Assembly: GCA_964645915.1 (NCBI GenBank)
Contig: CAZYDH010000001.1
Location: 124,001 to 188,000, forward strand
Length of the DNA: 64,000 bases
Source: JACNKV01 sp964645915
GTDB lineage: Bacteria; Fidelibacterota; Marinisomatia; Marinisomatales; JACNKV01
Reading direction: 5' to 3'
Shown here: one piece after another, positions 25,911-34,378 of the stretch
Layout: every line of letters begins with the position of its first letter
Numbering within the stretch: the stretch's first letter is position 1
Made by a program: the position numbers and the translations under genes
The notes under the pieces: generated by a model
Database searches by the model: none
Told to the model about the DNA's origin: nothing
What the model saw: only the letters and a program-made list of their open reading frames with translations

Positions 25911-27643
25911 ATGATTAAAATGGGAAGAAGAATGAGACAACATAAAATTTATACAGTCTTGTTATTAATAATCGCACAGGCGGTTTATACACAACCCTAT
26001 AAGATTGTAGACACAGATCAATCCACTTATTATGATAATATTAACGAAATTGCACCGCAAGTAGAAGGGGACACCTTTTATGGTCAAGATGCTCAGTTTC
26101 AGGGACTCCAACCATCTTATACAAACAATAATGATGGAACAATTACAGATAATATAACAGGATTAATTTGGACAAGATCCATTGATACAAATGAAGATGG
26201 CTTTATCGATGCCTACGATAAAATGACGTATGACGAAGCAGTTGCAAGCGTTTCATCAGTTAATGTTGCGGGTTATACAGACTGGAGATTACCTTCAATA
26301 AAAGAACTTTATTCCTTGATATTATTTAGTGGTATAGATCCACCTCCGACCATGGATGGGGACACAGATGAATTAACACCTTTTATTGACACAGACTATT
26401 TTGAATTTGAATATGGTGATGAAACGGCCGATGAACGCATTATCGATGCTCAATATTGGTCGAGCACTGAGTATGTCGGCACAACAATGAACGGAGATGA
26501 AACGACATTTGGTGTGAACTTTGCTGACGGTAGAATAAAAGGGTATCCTTCAGAACCTGTCGGTCCGCCAGGGCAGGAGTTTACCATGAAATCATTTGTA
26601 AGGTATGTTCGAGGGAATCAGGAATATGGTGTCAATGACTTTGAAGATAATGATGACGGAACGATTACTGATAACGCAACCGGATTGATCTGGTCTCAGA
26701 ATGATAGTGAGTTAGGATTAAATTGGGAAGAAGCGTTAACCTGGATTCAACAAAAAAACACAGAAAATTATTTAGGGTATAATGATTGGCGTCTACCCAA
26801 TGCAAAAGAACTTCAGAGCCTTATCGATTATTCAAGAGCTCCATCCATTACTAATTCTGCAGCAATTGATCCTATATTTATTTGTTCAGTAATAACAGAC
26901 CAAAGTGGTCAAAATAACTATCCATTTTATTGGACCGGAACAACACATGTGAATACACAAGGCGGTGGGTCAGCAGCTTATGTTTGTTTTGGAGAATCCT
27001 TGGGTTGGATGGAAATGCCACCGAACTCCGGAAATTACCAATTGTTGGATGTTCATGGCGCGGGGGCACAACGAAGTGATCCGAAACAAGGTGATCCGAA
27101 TGACTGGCCAAATGNNNNNNNNNNNNNNNNNNNNNNNNNNNNNNNNNNNNNNNNNNNNNNNNNNNNNNNNNNNNNNNNNNNNNNNNNNNNNNNNNNNNNN
27201 NNNNNNNNNNNNNNGCGGGGGCACAACGAAGTGATCCGAAACAAGGTGATCCGAATGACTGGCCAAATGGGAATGGACCTCAAGGTGATGTGATCCGAAT
27301 TTATAACTATGTTCGCTTGGTTCGCGGAGGACAAACGTCAATGGGAAGCATTGAAGAAAACACAGATTACCGTATGAATGTACCTTTTAATATTAATGTA
27401 ATCTATCCCAATCCGTTTAATGCAACAACCACCATAGAGTTCAATCTGTCAGAGCCGTCAGAATTGTCCATTTCTGTCATTGATATTGCGGGACAAGAGG
27501 TTGATAAGTTATTTCAAGGTTTTAGAACATCGGGGTTAAGCCAAATATCTTGGAATGCAGGTTTCAATCCAAGTGGAGTGTATTTTATTAAAATATCGTC
27601 TGAAGACATGTCCCAAATTCGAAAAGTCATGTTATTAAAATAA
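25911..27643 (+). CDS. Tandem DUF1566 protein with T9SS sorting tail, split by an assembly gap
   Basis: A signal peptide (ending near YTQ) is followed by two DUF1566/Lcl-type domains. Each begins with NDGTITDN-x-TGLIW and contains DWRLP-x-x-KEL, at about residues 70-225 and 245-450. The C-terminus is a type IX secretion sorting domain (YPNPFNATT, then NPSGVYFIKI and KVMLLK), so the protein is probably exported to the cell surface. Translation seems to shift frame across the 100-N gap. Removing the gap plus one copy of the flanking 55-nt exact repeat (155 nt) joins the frames into 525 codons and restores the expected DUF1566 ending GPQGDVIRIYNYVRLVRGG. Starts at 25911, 25920 or 25932 are possible. 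Ligand unknown. Confidence 0.85.
27115..27214. other. Assembly gap (100 N)
   Basis: Exactly 100 unknown bases are flanked by identical 55-nt sequences (27060-27114 and 27215-27269). The identical ends and the restored reading frame on collapse indicate unmerged overlapping contigs, so the gap most likely contains nothing. Confidence 0.95.
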
Positions 27644-27676
27644 ACCCTGAGTCACTTTTTTCTATATAATTCCCGA

Positions 27677-27704
27677 GGGCGAATAGAGGGTTTTCTGTTC
27701 GCCC
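27677..27704 (+). terminator. Putative intrinsic terminator
   Basis: GGGCGAA (27677-27683) pairs with TTCGCCC (27698-27704) around a 14-nt loop and is followed by CTTCTATTTT. It lies about 34 nt after the DUF1566 gene and upstream of ruvB. Confidence 0.65.
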
Positions 27705-27810
27705 CTTCTATTTTAAAATATAAAAGATAAACATTAACTGTTTGGAAACCCCTCGATCGGATTCTTATCTTCAACCCTCTGAATACGGCAAATTTTATCG
27801 TTTTTGATAG

Positions 27811-28842
27811 ATGACAACAGAAATACATATTACCGACCCAACTCCGTTTGACGAAGATATCGTTATAGAGCGTTCATTACGCCCATCTCACTTTGATGAT
27901 TTTATCGGTCAAAAAGAGCTGGTAAATAATTTAAAACTCTATATTAAAGCAGCGAACCAAAGAGGTGACTCTCTGGATCATGTGCTTTTATTCGGACCTC
28001 CGGGACTTGGGAAAACAACCCTTGCAAATATTATCGCCAAAGAATTGGTCGTAAATATTAAACCATCTTCAGGGCCTGTAATCGACCGAGCAGGAGACCT
28101 CGCAGGGATGTTGACCAATCTCAAAGGCAGAGATGTGTTTTTCATTGACGAGATACATCGATTAAACAGTGTGGTTGAGGAATATTTGTATTCTGCAATG
28201 GAAGATTACAGTATCGACATTATGATTGATAAAGGGCCCAGCGCTCGAAGTGTGCAACTCAGCGTTGAACCCTTTACCTTGATCGGTGCAACCACTCGAA
28301 TGGGGAATCTAACCTCTCCATTACGTGATCGATTTGGTATTGTGTTAAGGGTTGATTATTATGATTCAGAGGAATTATTTCATATTATTGCTCGGTCTGC
28401 AGAAATATTGGATGTAAAGATCACAGATACAGGAGCGATGGAAATTGCTCGCAGATCAAGAGGAACTCCACGAATCGCAAACCGCATCCTTCGTCGTGCA
28501 AGAGACTATGCTGATGTGAAGGCGAACGGCGAGATCAATCAAGATGTTGCTATTGCCTCATTGGATGCGTTGGGGATCGATCCCTATGGTCTGGATGGCA
28601 TGGACAGGAAAATTCTATCAGTCCTGATCGATAAATTTAACGGAGGACCTGTCGGAGTGAGTTCACTGGCTGTTGCTGTAAGTGAAGATCCGACAACCGT
28701 AGAAGATGTTTACGAACCCTTTCTCATCAAAGAAGGATTTATCCAACGAACAACTCGAGGAAGAATTGCTTTAGAAAAAGCCTATACATTATTGGGGAAA
28801 ACCCCGACTCAACTTCAACAAGGACTGTTTCATGATTACTAA
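27811..28842 (+). CDS. ruvB: Holliday junction branch migration helicase RuvB
   Basis: RuvB is the hexameric AAA+ motor that drives branch migration with RuvA. The protein is 343 residues, the usual length. SLRPSHFDDFIGQ starts the AAA+ core, Walker A is GPPGLGKTT, Walker B FFIDEIHRL, sensor 1 LIGATTRMG, and the Arg finger region LRDRFG is intact. The winged-helix end contains EPFLIKEGFIQRTTRGR. It overlaps queA by 11 nt, so the two are translated in sequence. ruvA and ruvC are not in the window. Confidence 0.98.
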   Translation: MTTEIHITDPTPFDEDIVIERSLRPSHFDDFIGQKELVNNLKLYIKAANQRGDSLDHVLLFGPPGLGKTTLANIIAKELVVNIKPSSGPVIDRAGDLAGMLTNLKGRDVFFIDEIHRLNSVVEEYLYSAMEDYSIDIMIDKGPSARSVQLSVEPFTLIGATTRMGNLTSPLRDRFGIVLRVDYYDSEELFHIIARSAEILDVKITDTGAMEIARRSRGTPRIANRILRRARDYADVKANGEINQDVAIASLDALGIDPYGLDGMDRKILSVLIDKFNGGPVGVSSLAVAVSEDPTTVEDVYEPFLIKEGFIQRTTRGRIALEKAYTLLGKTPTQLQQGLFHDY

Positions 28843-29887
28843 AAAGAAAAAATATAAATTAGCAGATTTCGATTATCCGTTACCGGATAAGTATATCGCC
28901 GAATATCCTGCTCAACGAAGAGATTTCTCAAAATTGATGGTCGTACATAGAGACTCAAAAACTATCGAACATCGTAAGTTTATAAACATCGTTGACTATA
29001 TGCGCAAGGGAGATCTTCTTCTATTAAACAATACAAAAGTATTTCCGGCCAGACTATTTGCTGAAAAAGACAAAACAGATGCGATTGTGGAAGTCTTTTT
29101 ATTGCGCGAACTTGGGAATGATCTTTGGGAAGTCATGGTCAAACCGGCAAGAAAAGTAAGGATCGGGAACAAGCTGATCTTTTCAAAATCTGTCCATTGC
29201 GATGTGATCGACAATACAATTTCCGGTGGAAGAGTTGTTCGATTTGAATATGATAAAGGAAAAGATTTATATGACATCATAGATCGAGTTGGTAATTCTC
29301 CTCTTCCTCCATATATTAAACGGAAGGCTGAACCAAAAGATAAGACACGATATCAAACTGTTTATGCTGAAAAACGAGGAGCAGTAGCTGCACCAACAGC
29401 CGGGCTGCACTTCACGGAAGGATTGTTGAATAAACTTCGTGATAAAGGGGTCACCATCGAATATGTCACTCTTCATATAGGACTGGGAACATTCCGTCCG
29501 GTACAAGTAGAAGATTTAAACAGGCATCAGATGGACTCTGAATATTTTGAAGTATCGCCCGCAACAGCAATGGCGATCAATCGTGCAAAGAAAAAACGTC
29601 GAAAAGTCATTGCGGTTGGAACCTCTACTGTTCGAGCAATTGAAACAGTTGTTGTGTCCGGATTTCAGGTAACACCAAAACGTGGCTGGACCGATAAGTT
29701 TATTTATCCACCGTATGAATTCAAAATGGTCGATGGGTTGGTAACCAATTTTCACCAACCGAAAAGCACGTTAATGATGATGGTTTCTGCCTTTTCTGAC
29801 CGTGATTTTATGATGAAGGCATACCGCGAAGCTAAGAAGAATGATTATCGATTCCTCAGTTATGGCGATGCGATGCTCTTAGTGTGA
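28832..29887 (+). CDS. queA: S-adenosylmethionine:tRNA ribosyltransferase-isomerase
   Basis: QueA transfers the ribosyl part of SAM to preQ1 at tRNA position 34 in queuosine synthesis. The 351-residue protein begins with YPLPDKYIAEYPAQRRDFSKL. It has the family hallmarks LLLNNTKVFPARL, GAVAAPTAGLHFT, HIGLGTFRPV and TNFHQPKSTL. The start at ATG 28832 gives the 11-nt overlap with ruvB, a common gene order. The end is followed by a structured intergenic element before ispD. Confidence 0.97.
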   Translation: MITKKKKYKLADFDYPLPDKYIAEYPAQRRDFSKLMVVHRDSKTIEHRKFINIVDYMRKGDLLLLNNTKVFPARLFAEKDKTDAIVEVFLLRELGNDLWEVMVKPARKVRIGNKLIFSKSVHCDVIDNTISGGRVVRFEYDKGKDLYDIIDRVGNSPLPPYIKRKAEPKDKTRYQTVYAEKRGAVAAPTAGLHFTEGLLNKLRDKGVTIEYVTLHIGLGTFRPVQVEDLNRHQMDSEYFEVSPATAMAINRAKKKRRKVIAVGTSTVRAIETVVVSGFQVTPKRGWTDKFIYPPYEFKMVDGLVTNFHQPKSTLMMMVSAFSDRDFMMKAYREAKKNDYRFLSYGDAMLLV

Positions 29888-29917
29888 TCAAAAAAATTTA
29901 GATCTTAATAACAGACT

Positions 29918-29976
29918 CTCGTTTTTACAGGGAACCACAAAATTTGTGGGGGATGCGGAACCCTACTAAAAACGAG
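29918..29976 (+). ncRNA. Structured leader element before ispD (unassigned)
   Basis: The segment can fold into one long nested hairpin. A 10-bp outer stem CTCGTTTTTA (29918-29927) with TAAAAACGAG (29967-29976), both perfect, encloses AGGG/CCCT (29929-29932 with 29961-29964). A terminal hairpin CCACA/TGTGG (29935-29949) is next, with a purine-rich asymmetric bulge of 11 nt (29950-29960) between the two inner stems. No T-run follows on the plus strand, and the ispD start lies 7 nt beyond. I do not match it to a known riboswitch class. It could be an attenuator, a ribosome-site control element or an RNA-processing site. Confidence 0.5.
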
Positions 29977-29983
29977 CACAAAA

Positions 29984-30727
29984 ATGACCAGTAAAAACAT
30001 AACACAGGCTAATGTAGGTGTGGTTTTACCTGCTGCAGGTTTTGGAACTCGGTTTGGAGAGAAAAAACAATTTAAAGAGTTAAATGGTCGCCCGATCTAT
30101 TATCATGCTCTATTGCCTTTTCTGTCAATCAATGCCGTTCGAGAAATTGTTTTGGTAATGCCCGAAGAATCTGTCCAACAATCTCACCGGGAGTTGAAAT
30201 CGATGATCACGACTAAACCTATTCGTGTAATCCCTGGAGGAAAACGAAGACAAGATTCAGTGTATCTAGGACTTCAAGCACTCTCTGATGCGTGTGAATG
30301 GGTTTGTGTTCATGATGCCGTACGCCCCTTTGTTACTGAAAATCAAATTCTTACCACAATTGAAACTGCTAAAGTAGCAGATGGTGCAATATTGGCAATT
30401 CCTTCTAAAGATACAGTAAAATTGGTTGAAAAAGAGATTATCCAAAATACGGTTTCAAGGGATAAAGTTTGGTTGGCTCAAACCCCTCAGGTTTTTAGAA
30501 GAGAATTATTACAAAAAGCCTTTCAGCTGACGAAAAATAATGAGCAAGTGGTCACCGATGAATCTTCAATGATGGAAAAGTGTGGATATAAAATAAAAAC
30601 CGTGAAAGGCTCATGGTTAAATATTAAAGTGACCACCCCTGAAGATTGGATAATTGCAGAAACCATAATCAATCAGCCTTTATCAGATGGAGATAACTCT
30701 CTCCAACTTGGAAAGGAATCACAATGA
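29984..30727 (+). CDS. ispD: 2-C-methyl-D-erythritol 4-phosphate cytidylyltransferase
   Basis: IspD makes CDP-ME from MEP and CTP, the third step of the MEP isoprenoid pathway. The 247-residue protein has the nucleotide-binding loop LPAAGFGTRFGEKKQFKEL, GGKRRQDSVYLGL, the VHDAVRPFV motif and the C-terminal WLNIKVTTPEDW. All agree with the family. It overlaps ispF by 4 nt (ATGA), and ispF overlaps ispE in the same way, so three consecutive-pathway enzymes are coupled. A structured element sits immediately upstream. Confidence 0.97.
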   Translation: MTSKNITQANVGVVLPAAGFGTRFGEKKQFKELNGRPIYYHALLPFLSINAVREIVLVMPEESVQQSHRELKSMITTKPIRVIPGGKRRQDSVYLGLQALSDACEWVCVHDAVRPFVTENQILTTIETAKVADGAILAIPSKDTVKLVEKEIIQNTVSRDKVWLAQTPQVFRRELLQKAFQLTKNNEQVVTDESSMMEKCGYKIKTVKGSWLNIKVTTPEDWIIAETIINQPLSDGDNSLQLGKESQ

Positions 30728-31200
30728 TAAAAGTAGGAATTGGCTATGATGTTCATGCCTTATCTGAAGGACATCAATTGGTCGTTGGGGGAGTTCATAT
30801 TCCAAGTAAAAAAGGATCAGTGGGGCACTCGGATGGCGATGCATTAATCCATGCGATCGTTGATGCGCTGTTGGGAACAATAAACCAAGGAGATATCGGT
30901 ACTCATTTCCCAAGCGATGATGATGCATGGAAGGATATGGAAAGTTCACATTTCTTAACGAATGCAGTGAGTAAAGTTAGAAAAGCAGGTTTTGAAATTC
31001 AGCATATTGATAGTGTTGTCATATTACAGTCTCCAACATTGAGTACATTTATACCTGAGATACGTTATAAGATAGCCTATACACTACAAATTGATGAATC
31101 TATGGTATCTGTAAAAGCAACCACAACTGATAGGTTGGGATATATTGGAGAAGGAAAAGGATGGGCATCTCAAGCTGTGGTGACCGTATCCTCAACATGA
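30724..31200 (+). CDS. ispF: 2-C-methyl-D-erythritol 2,4-cyclodiphosphate synthase
   Basis: IspF cyclises CDP-ME 2-phosphate to MEcPP with release of CMP, working as a trimer with a zinc ion. The 158-residue length is standard. Zinc and substrate residues are in GIGYDVHAL and VGHSDGDALIHAIVDALLG, with the IGTHFPSDD loop and the C-terminal VKATTTDRLGYIGEGKG. The start codon overlaps the stop of ispD and the stop overlaps the start of ispE, each by 4 nt. Confidence 0.98.
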   Translation: MIKVGIGYDVHALSEGHQLVVGGVHIPSKKGSVGHSDGDALIHAIVDALLGTINQGDIGTHFPSDDDAWKDMESSHFLTNAVSKVRKAGFEIQHIDSVVILQSPTLSTFIPEIRYKIAYTLQIDESMVSVKATTTDRLGYIGEGKGWASQAVVTVSST

Positions 31201-32042
31201 GTTCTTTGTTAAAGGTTCAGTCCTTTGCTAAAATAAATATAGGTCTTTTAGTAAAAGATCAACGACCGGACGGATATCATAACATTCATACCGTTTATCA
31301 AGAAATTTCGTTATCAGATACGATCACTTTAAGAAAACAATCCCAAGGATGGGAGTTATCATCAAATGTAAACTGGGTACCGACCGACGAGACAAATCTT
31401 TGTGTCAAAGCATACCTTGCTTTAAAACAAAGATACAAACAAGTCGAAGGAATATCTATTCATTTAGAGAAAACAATTCCAGCGGGAGCCGGGCTTGGAG
31501 GCGGATCATCAAATGCAGCAGCAGTTTTAAAGGGATTAAATGAATTATATGAATTATCGATCTCAAATGAAGAACTTGAGCGGATAAGCTCTACACTTGG
31601 AGCAGATGTTCCTTTTTTCATCAAAGGAAAAACGCAGATTGGTAATGGAATTGGCGATCAACTTTCTCTATCACCACATACAATTCCTGGTGTGTATTTA
31701 GTGGTTGTTCCAAATATTCATATTGATACAAAATGGGCTTATGGAGAGTTAAAAAAGCATTTGGACAACCGACCGGATAGCATTAATTTCGCAACCAGAT
31801 TGAGAGATAATAATCTCTCTTTATCGATATTTGAGAATGATTTTGAACGAATAGTGATTCCAGCATATCCAGAAATTGGCAAGATAAAGGAACGATTGAT
31901 AGAATCCGGAGCTTCCTTTGCCAGTTTGTCGGGGAGTGGCTCGGCTGTGTATGGAATATTTGACGATGAAGCTTCAACAAAAGAAGCCGAGTCAGTTTTC
32001 CTCTCACATTATACTTTTATAGCCCACCCCTTAAATAAGTAA
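31197..32042 (+). CDS. ispE: 4-diphosphocytidyl-2-C-methyl-D-erythritol kinase
   Basis: IspE is a GHMP kinase that phosphorylates the 2-hydroxyl of CDP-ME. SFAKINIGLLV with RPDGYHNIHTVYQ starts the protein, and the ATP loop is PAGAGLGGGSSNAAA. The C-terminal GASFASLSGSGSAVYGIF is the third GHMP motif. I place the start at ATG 31197, which overlaps the ispF stop (281 aa). An in-frame ATG at 31161 lies inside ispF and would add 12 unsupported residues. tRNA-Gln follows 27 nt after the stop. Confidence 0.96.
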   Translation: MSSLLKVQSFAKINIGLLVKDQRPDGYHNIHTVYQEISLSDTITLRKQSQGWELSSNVNWVPTDETNLCVKAYLALKQRYKQVEGISIHLEKTIPAGAGLGGGSSNAAAVLKGLNELYELSISNEELERISSTLGADVPFFIKGKTQIGNGIGDQLSLSPHTIPGVYLVVVPNIHIDTKWAYGELKKHLDNRPDSINFATRLRDNNLSLSIFENDFERIVIPAYPEIGKIKERLIESGASFASLSGSGSAVYGIFDDEASTKEAESVFLSHYTFIAHPLNK

Positions 32043-32145
32043 GCTTGCTGGCAGTCCCGAACTAAGAATTGGGGAGTCGTCTAATGGCAGGACACCGGGT
32101 TTTGGTCTCGGTAGTTGGGGTTCGAATCCCTGCTCCCCAGCAAGC
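32043..32145 (+). repeat. 9-bp inverted repeat linking the tRNA-Gln leader and 3' end
   Basis: GCTTGCTGG at 32043-32051, directly after the ispE stop, is the exact reverse complement of CCAGCAAGC at 32137-32145, which spans the last four bases of tRNA-Gln and its trailer. In the precursor this pairing would compete with, or bring together, the ends of the tRNA. Confidence 0.75.
32070..32140 (+). tRNA. tRNA-Gln (anticodon TTG)
   Basis: The cloverleaf is complete. The acceptor arm is TGGGGAG with CTCCCCA and discriminator G. The D arm GTC/GAC is next, then the anticodon arm CCGGG/CTCGG with loop TTTTGGT giving anticodon TTG at positions 34-36. The T arm has loop TTCGAAT. The 3' CCA is not encoded and must be added. 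It sits between ispE and prs on the same strand and is probably cut from a shared transcript. Confidence 0.96.
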
Positions 32146-32176
32146 ATTAATTTGAAAAAATAAGTGATTCAAAAAC

Positions 32177-33130
32177 ATGAAAACAAATCCACATAAGCTG
32201 GCAATATTTGCAGGTCGAAGCAATCCAAACTTAGCCAAAAAGATTGCTGATTTTGTTGACTGTCCACTTGGGGTGGTCGACATTAAGAACTTTTCTGATG
32301 GCGAAGTATGGATCAAGTTTCGTGAAAATATTCGCGGTAAAAATGTTTTTCTTATTCAATCAACCAATAGCCCGGCTGAGAATATCATTGAATTGGTGTT
32401 AATGATTGATGCAGCTGTTCGTGCATCGGCAAATCGAGTATCTGTTGTCATTCCCTATTTTGGATATGGACGGCAGGATCGAAAAGATACACCGCGGGTT
32501 CCGATCTCCGCCCGAGTTATGGTGGACATTTTTACAGCTACAGGAGCAGATCGAATTATTACAATGGATCTTCATTCCACTCAAACTCAGGGGTTTGCAA
32601 ACATCCCGTTTGATCACTTATACAGCAGAATCATTTTATTAGATAAACTGAAAAATATCGGACTTGATCCCGAAAACTCAACCGTATTGTCTCCAGATAT
32701 GGGTTCGGTACAAATGAGTCAATCTTATGCCCGACGACTGGGCATGCATTTTGCTTTGATCGATAAACGCCGGTACGCACCGAATAAAGCAGAAGTCGCT
32801 CATTTAATTGGAGATCTGGAAAACAAAGATGTGTTGATTGTAGACGATATGATCGATACAGCAGGAACAATTGTGAATGCAGCTGAAGAAGCTATTCACA
32901 AAGGAGCAAAAAGTGTTTCCGTTGCTGCTACGCATGCTGTATTGTCTGGGAAAGCAGTATCACGACTAGCGCAATCACCCATTAGCAAATTTATTTTTAC
33001 GGATACTATTCATATTCCGAAAGAAAAACAATTAAGAGATATGGAAATTGTTTCTGTATCTGAAGTATTTGGTGAAGCGATTAAAAGAGTTCATAACGGT
33101 GACTCTGTGAGCTCACTATTCGAATTTTAA
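32177..33130 (+). CDS. prs: Ribose-phosphate pyrophosphokinase
   Basis: Prs makes PRPP from ribose 5-phosphate and ATP for nucleotide, histidine and NAD synthesis. The 317-residue protein has FAGRSNPNLAKKIA, the flexible-loop and metal segment YGRQDRKDTPR, the DLHSTQTQGF motif and the PRPP loop VLIVDDMIDTAGT. The length and motifs indicate the class I, phosphate-activated enzyme. It stands between tRNA-Gln and rplY and is the first gene of a run that leads to ribosomal protein and peptidyl-tRNA hydrolase genes. Confidence 0.98.
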   Translation: MKTNPHKLAIFAGRSNPNLAKKIADFVDCPLGVVDIKNFSDGEVWIKFRENIRGKNVFLIQSTNSPAENIIELVLMIDAAVRASANRVSVVIPYFGYGRQDRKDTPRVPISARVMVDIFTATGADRIITMDLHSTQTQGFANIPFDHLYSRIILLDKLKNIGLDPENSTVLSPDMGSVQMSQSYARRLGMHFALIDKRRYAPNKAEVAHLIGDLENKDVLIVDDMIDTAGTIVNAAEEAIHKGAKSVSVAATHAVLSGKAVSRLAQSPISKFIFTDTIHIPKEKQLRDMEIVSVSEVFGEAIKRVHNGDSVSSLFEF

Positions 33131-33145
33131 TGAAGGAGGTTTAAT

Positions 33146-33811
33146 ATGGCCCAACAATATGAAAGACTAGAAGTTTTTGAAAGAACTTCAACTGGAACAA
33201 AAGCTGCAAAAGCTTTGCGTAGAGAGAATAAAGTTCCGGCAGTATTTTATTATAAAGAACAAGAAAACATCAATTTATCCATGGATAAAATATCTCTGAT
33301 GAGAACCCTGCATACCGGGCACCACATCTTTGAAATAGAAATTGACGGAAAACCGCAATTTGCAATGGTAAAAGAGGTTCAATATCATCCGGTTACCGAT
33401 GAAATTATCCACATTGATCTTTTGCGTGTTCGCCGTGATCAAAAGATTACGATTACCGTTCCATTAGTATTGGTTGGTGATTCAAAAGGATCCCATGAAG
33501 GCGGAATGGTCATGCAGTCATTAAATGTTGTAGAGGTTAGCTGCCTGCCAATTGATGTTCCGGAAAAAATTGAGTTGGATATTACGGACTTAGAATTGAA
33601 CAACACCTATACAGTAAGTGATATTGTTACTGCTGATAATATCGAGGTTATCTCTCAAGCAGACTTAGCAGTTGTAAGCGTTCAGATACCAAAAGAAGAA
33701 GTCGCTCCGGTTGAAGAAGAAGTTGAAGGAGATGAACTTGAAGGTGAAGAAGGCGAGATCGCATCTGAAGACTCAGAAGGATCTGCTGAGGAATCCGCTG
33801 AGAACGAATGA
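33146..33811 (+). CDS. rplY: 50S ribosomal protein L25 (CTC form)
   Basis: This is the long two-domain (CTC/TL5) form of L25, which binds 5S rRNA. The N-terminal 5S-binding domain carries GTKAAKALRRENKVPAVFY, then the beta domain runs to about residue 185 (VSCLPIDVPEKIELDIT; LAVVSVQIPKEE). The last 35 or so residues are a Glu/Ser/Gly-rich acidic tail. AAGGAGG lies upstream of the ATG. Its stop overlaps the start of pth by 4 nt, a widespread rplY-pth pairing. Confidence 0.96.
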   Translation: MAQQYERLEVFERTSTGTKAAKALRRENKVPAVFYYKEQENINLSMDKISLMRTLHTGHHIFEIEIDGKPQFAMVKEVQYHPVTDEIIHIDLLRVRRDQKITITVPLVLVGDSKGSHEGGMVMQSLNVVEVSCLPIDVPEKIELDITDLELNNTYTVSDIVTADNIEVISQADLAVVSVQIPKEEVAPVEEEVEGDELEGEEGEIASEDSEGSAEESAENE

Positions 33812-34377
33812 TCGTTTTTGTTGGATTAGGAAACCCCGGTAATCAATATGCCGATACAAAACATAATGCTGGATTTTGGGTGGTAGATGAACTTGCAAGA
33901 CGATGGAAGATTTCATTTACCCCCGGAAAAGGCGACTATGTTTTTACACAAACAAAAAACAAAGAGGTTTTGCTTGTGAAGCCGACGGCTGGTATGAACG
34001 TTAGCGGGAATGTTGTCAAAGATTTGCGTAATCATTGGAATCTGTTAGAAAAGGAGATCCATATTATCGTTGACGATGTAGATTTACCACTAGGGACGAT
34101 AAGAATTCGTCCAGGTGGTGGAGATGGCTGTCATCGAGGAATGGAATCTATCATCTATCGTTTAGGTAGTAACAAATTCCCACGATTACGTTATGGAATT
34201 GGAACTGAAGAGAATATGCGTCCAGCAGAAAAATATGTATTAAAACCTTTTCGTAAGCAAGATAGACCCTTGGCTGAAGAAATGGTTATCGAAACTGCTG
34301 ATGCCGCAGAAATGATTATATACCAGGGATTAAATAAAGCAATGAACCGGTATAATCAAAATAAATCAGGAGAATAA
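33808..34377 (+). CDS. pth: Peptidyl-tRNA hydrolase
   Basis: Pth frees tRNAs from prematurely released peptidyl-tRNA. The 189-residue protein has GLGNPGNQYADTKHNAGFWVVDEL with the catalytic His in KHNAG. KPTAGMNVSG supplies the active-site Asn, and HIIVDDVDLPLGTIRIRPGGG is followed by the G-C-H-R-G-M variant of the usual G-H-N/R-G-L segment. LRYGIG and the C-terminal helices complete it. It overlaps rplY by 4 nt and is followed at 1 nt by the pyrophosphatase gene. Confidence 0.97.
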   Translation: MIVFVGLGNPGNQYADTKHNAGFWVVDELARRWKISFTPGKGDYVFTQTKNKEVLLVKPTAGMNVSGNVVKDLRNHWNLLEKEIHIIVDDVDLPLGTIRIRPGGGDGCHRGMESIIYRLGSNKFPRLRYGIGTEENMRPAEKYVLKPFRKQDRPLAEEMVIETADAAEMIIYQGLNKAMNRYNQNKSGE

Positions 34378-34378
34378 A

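Noticed and set aside
27115..27293. Frameshift or gene fission in the DUF1566 gene
   Set aside because: The flanking 55-nt identical ends and restored frame show an assembly artefact.
32062..32316. Minus-strand gene across tRNA-Gln and prs
   Set aside because: It runs through the tRNA and the start of prs, with no ribosome site or family likeness.
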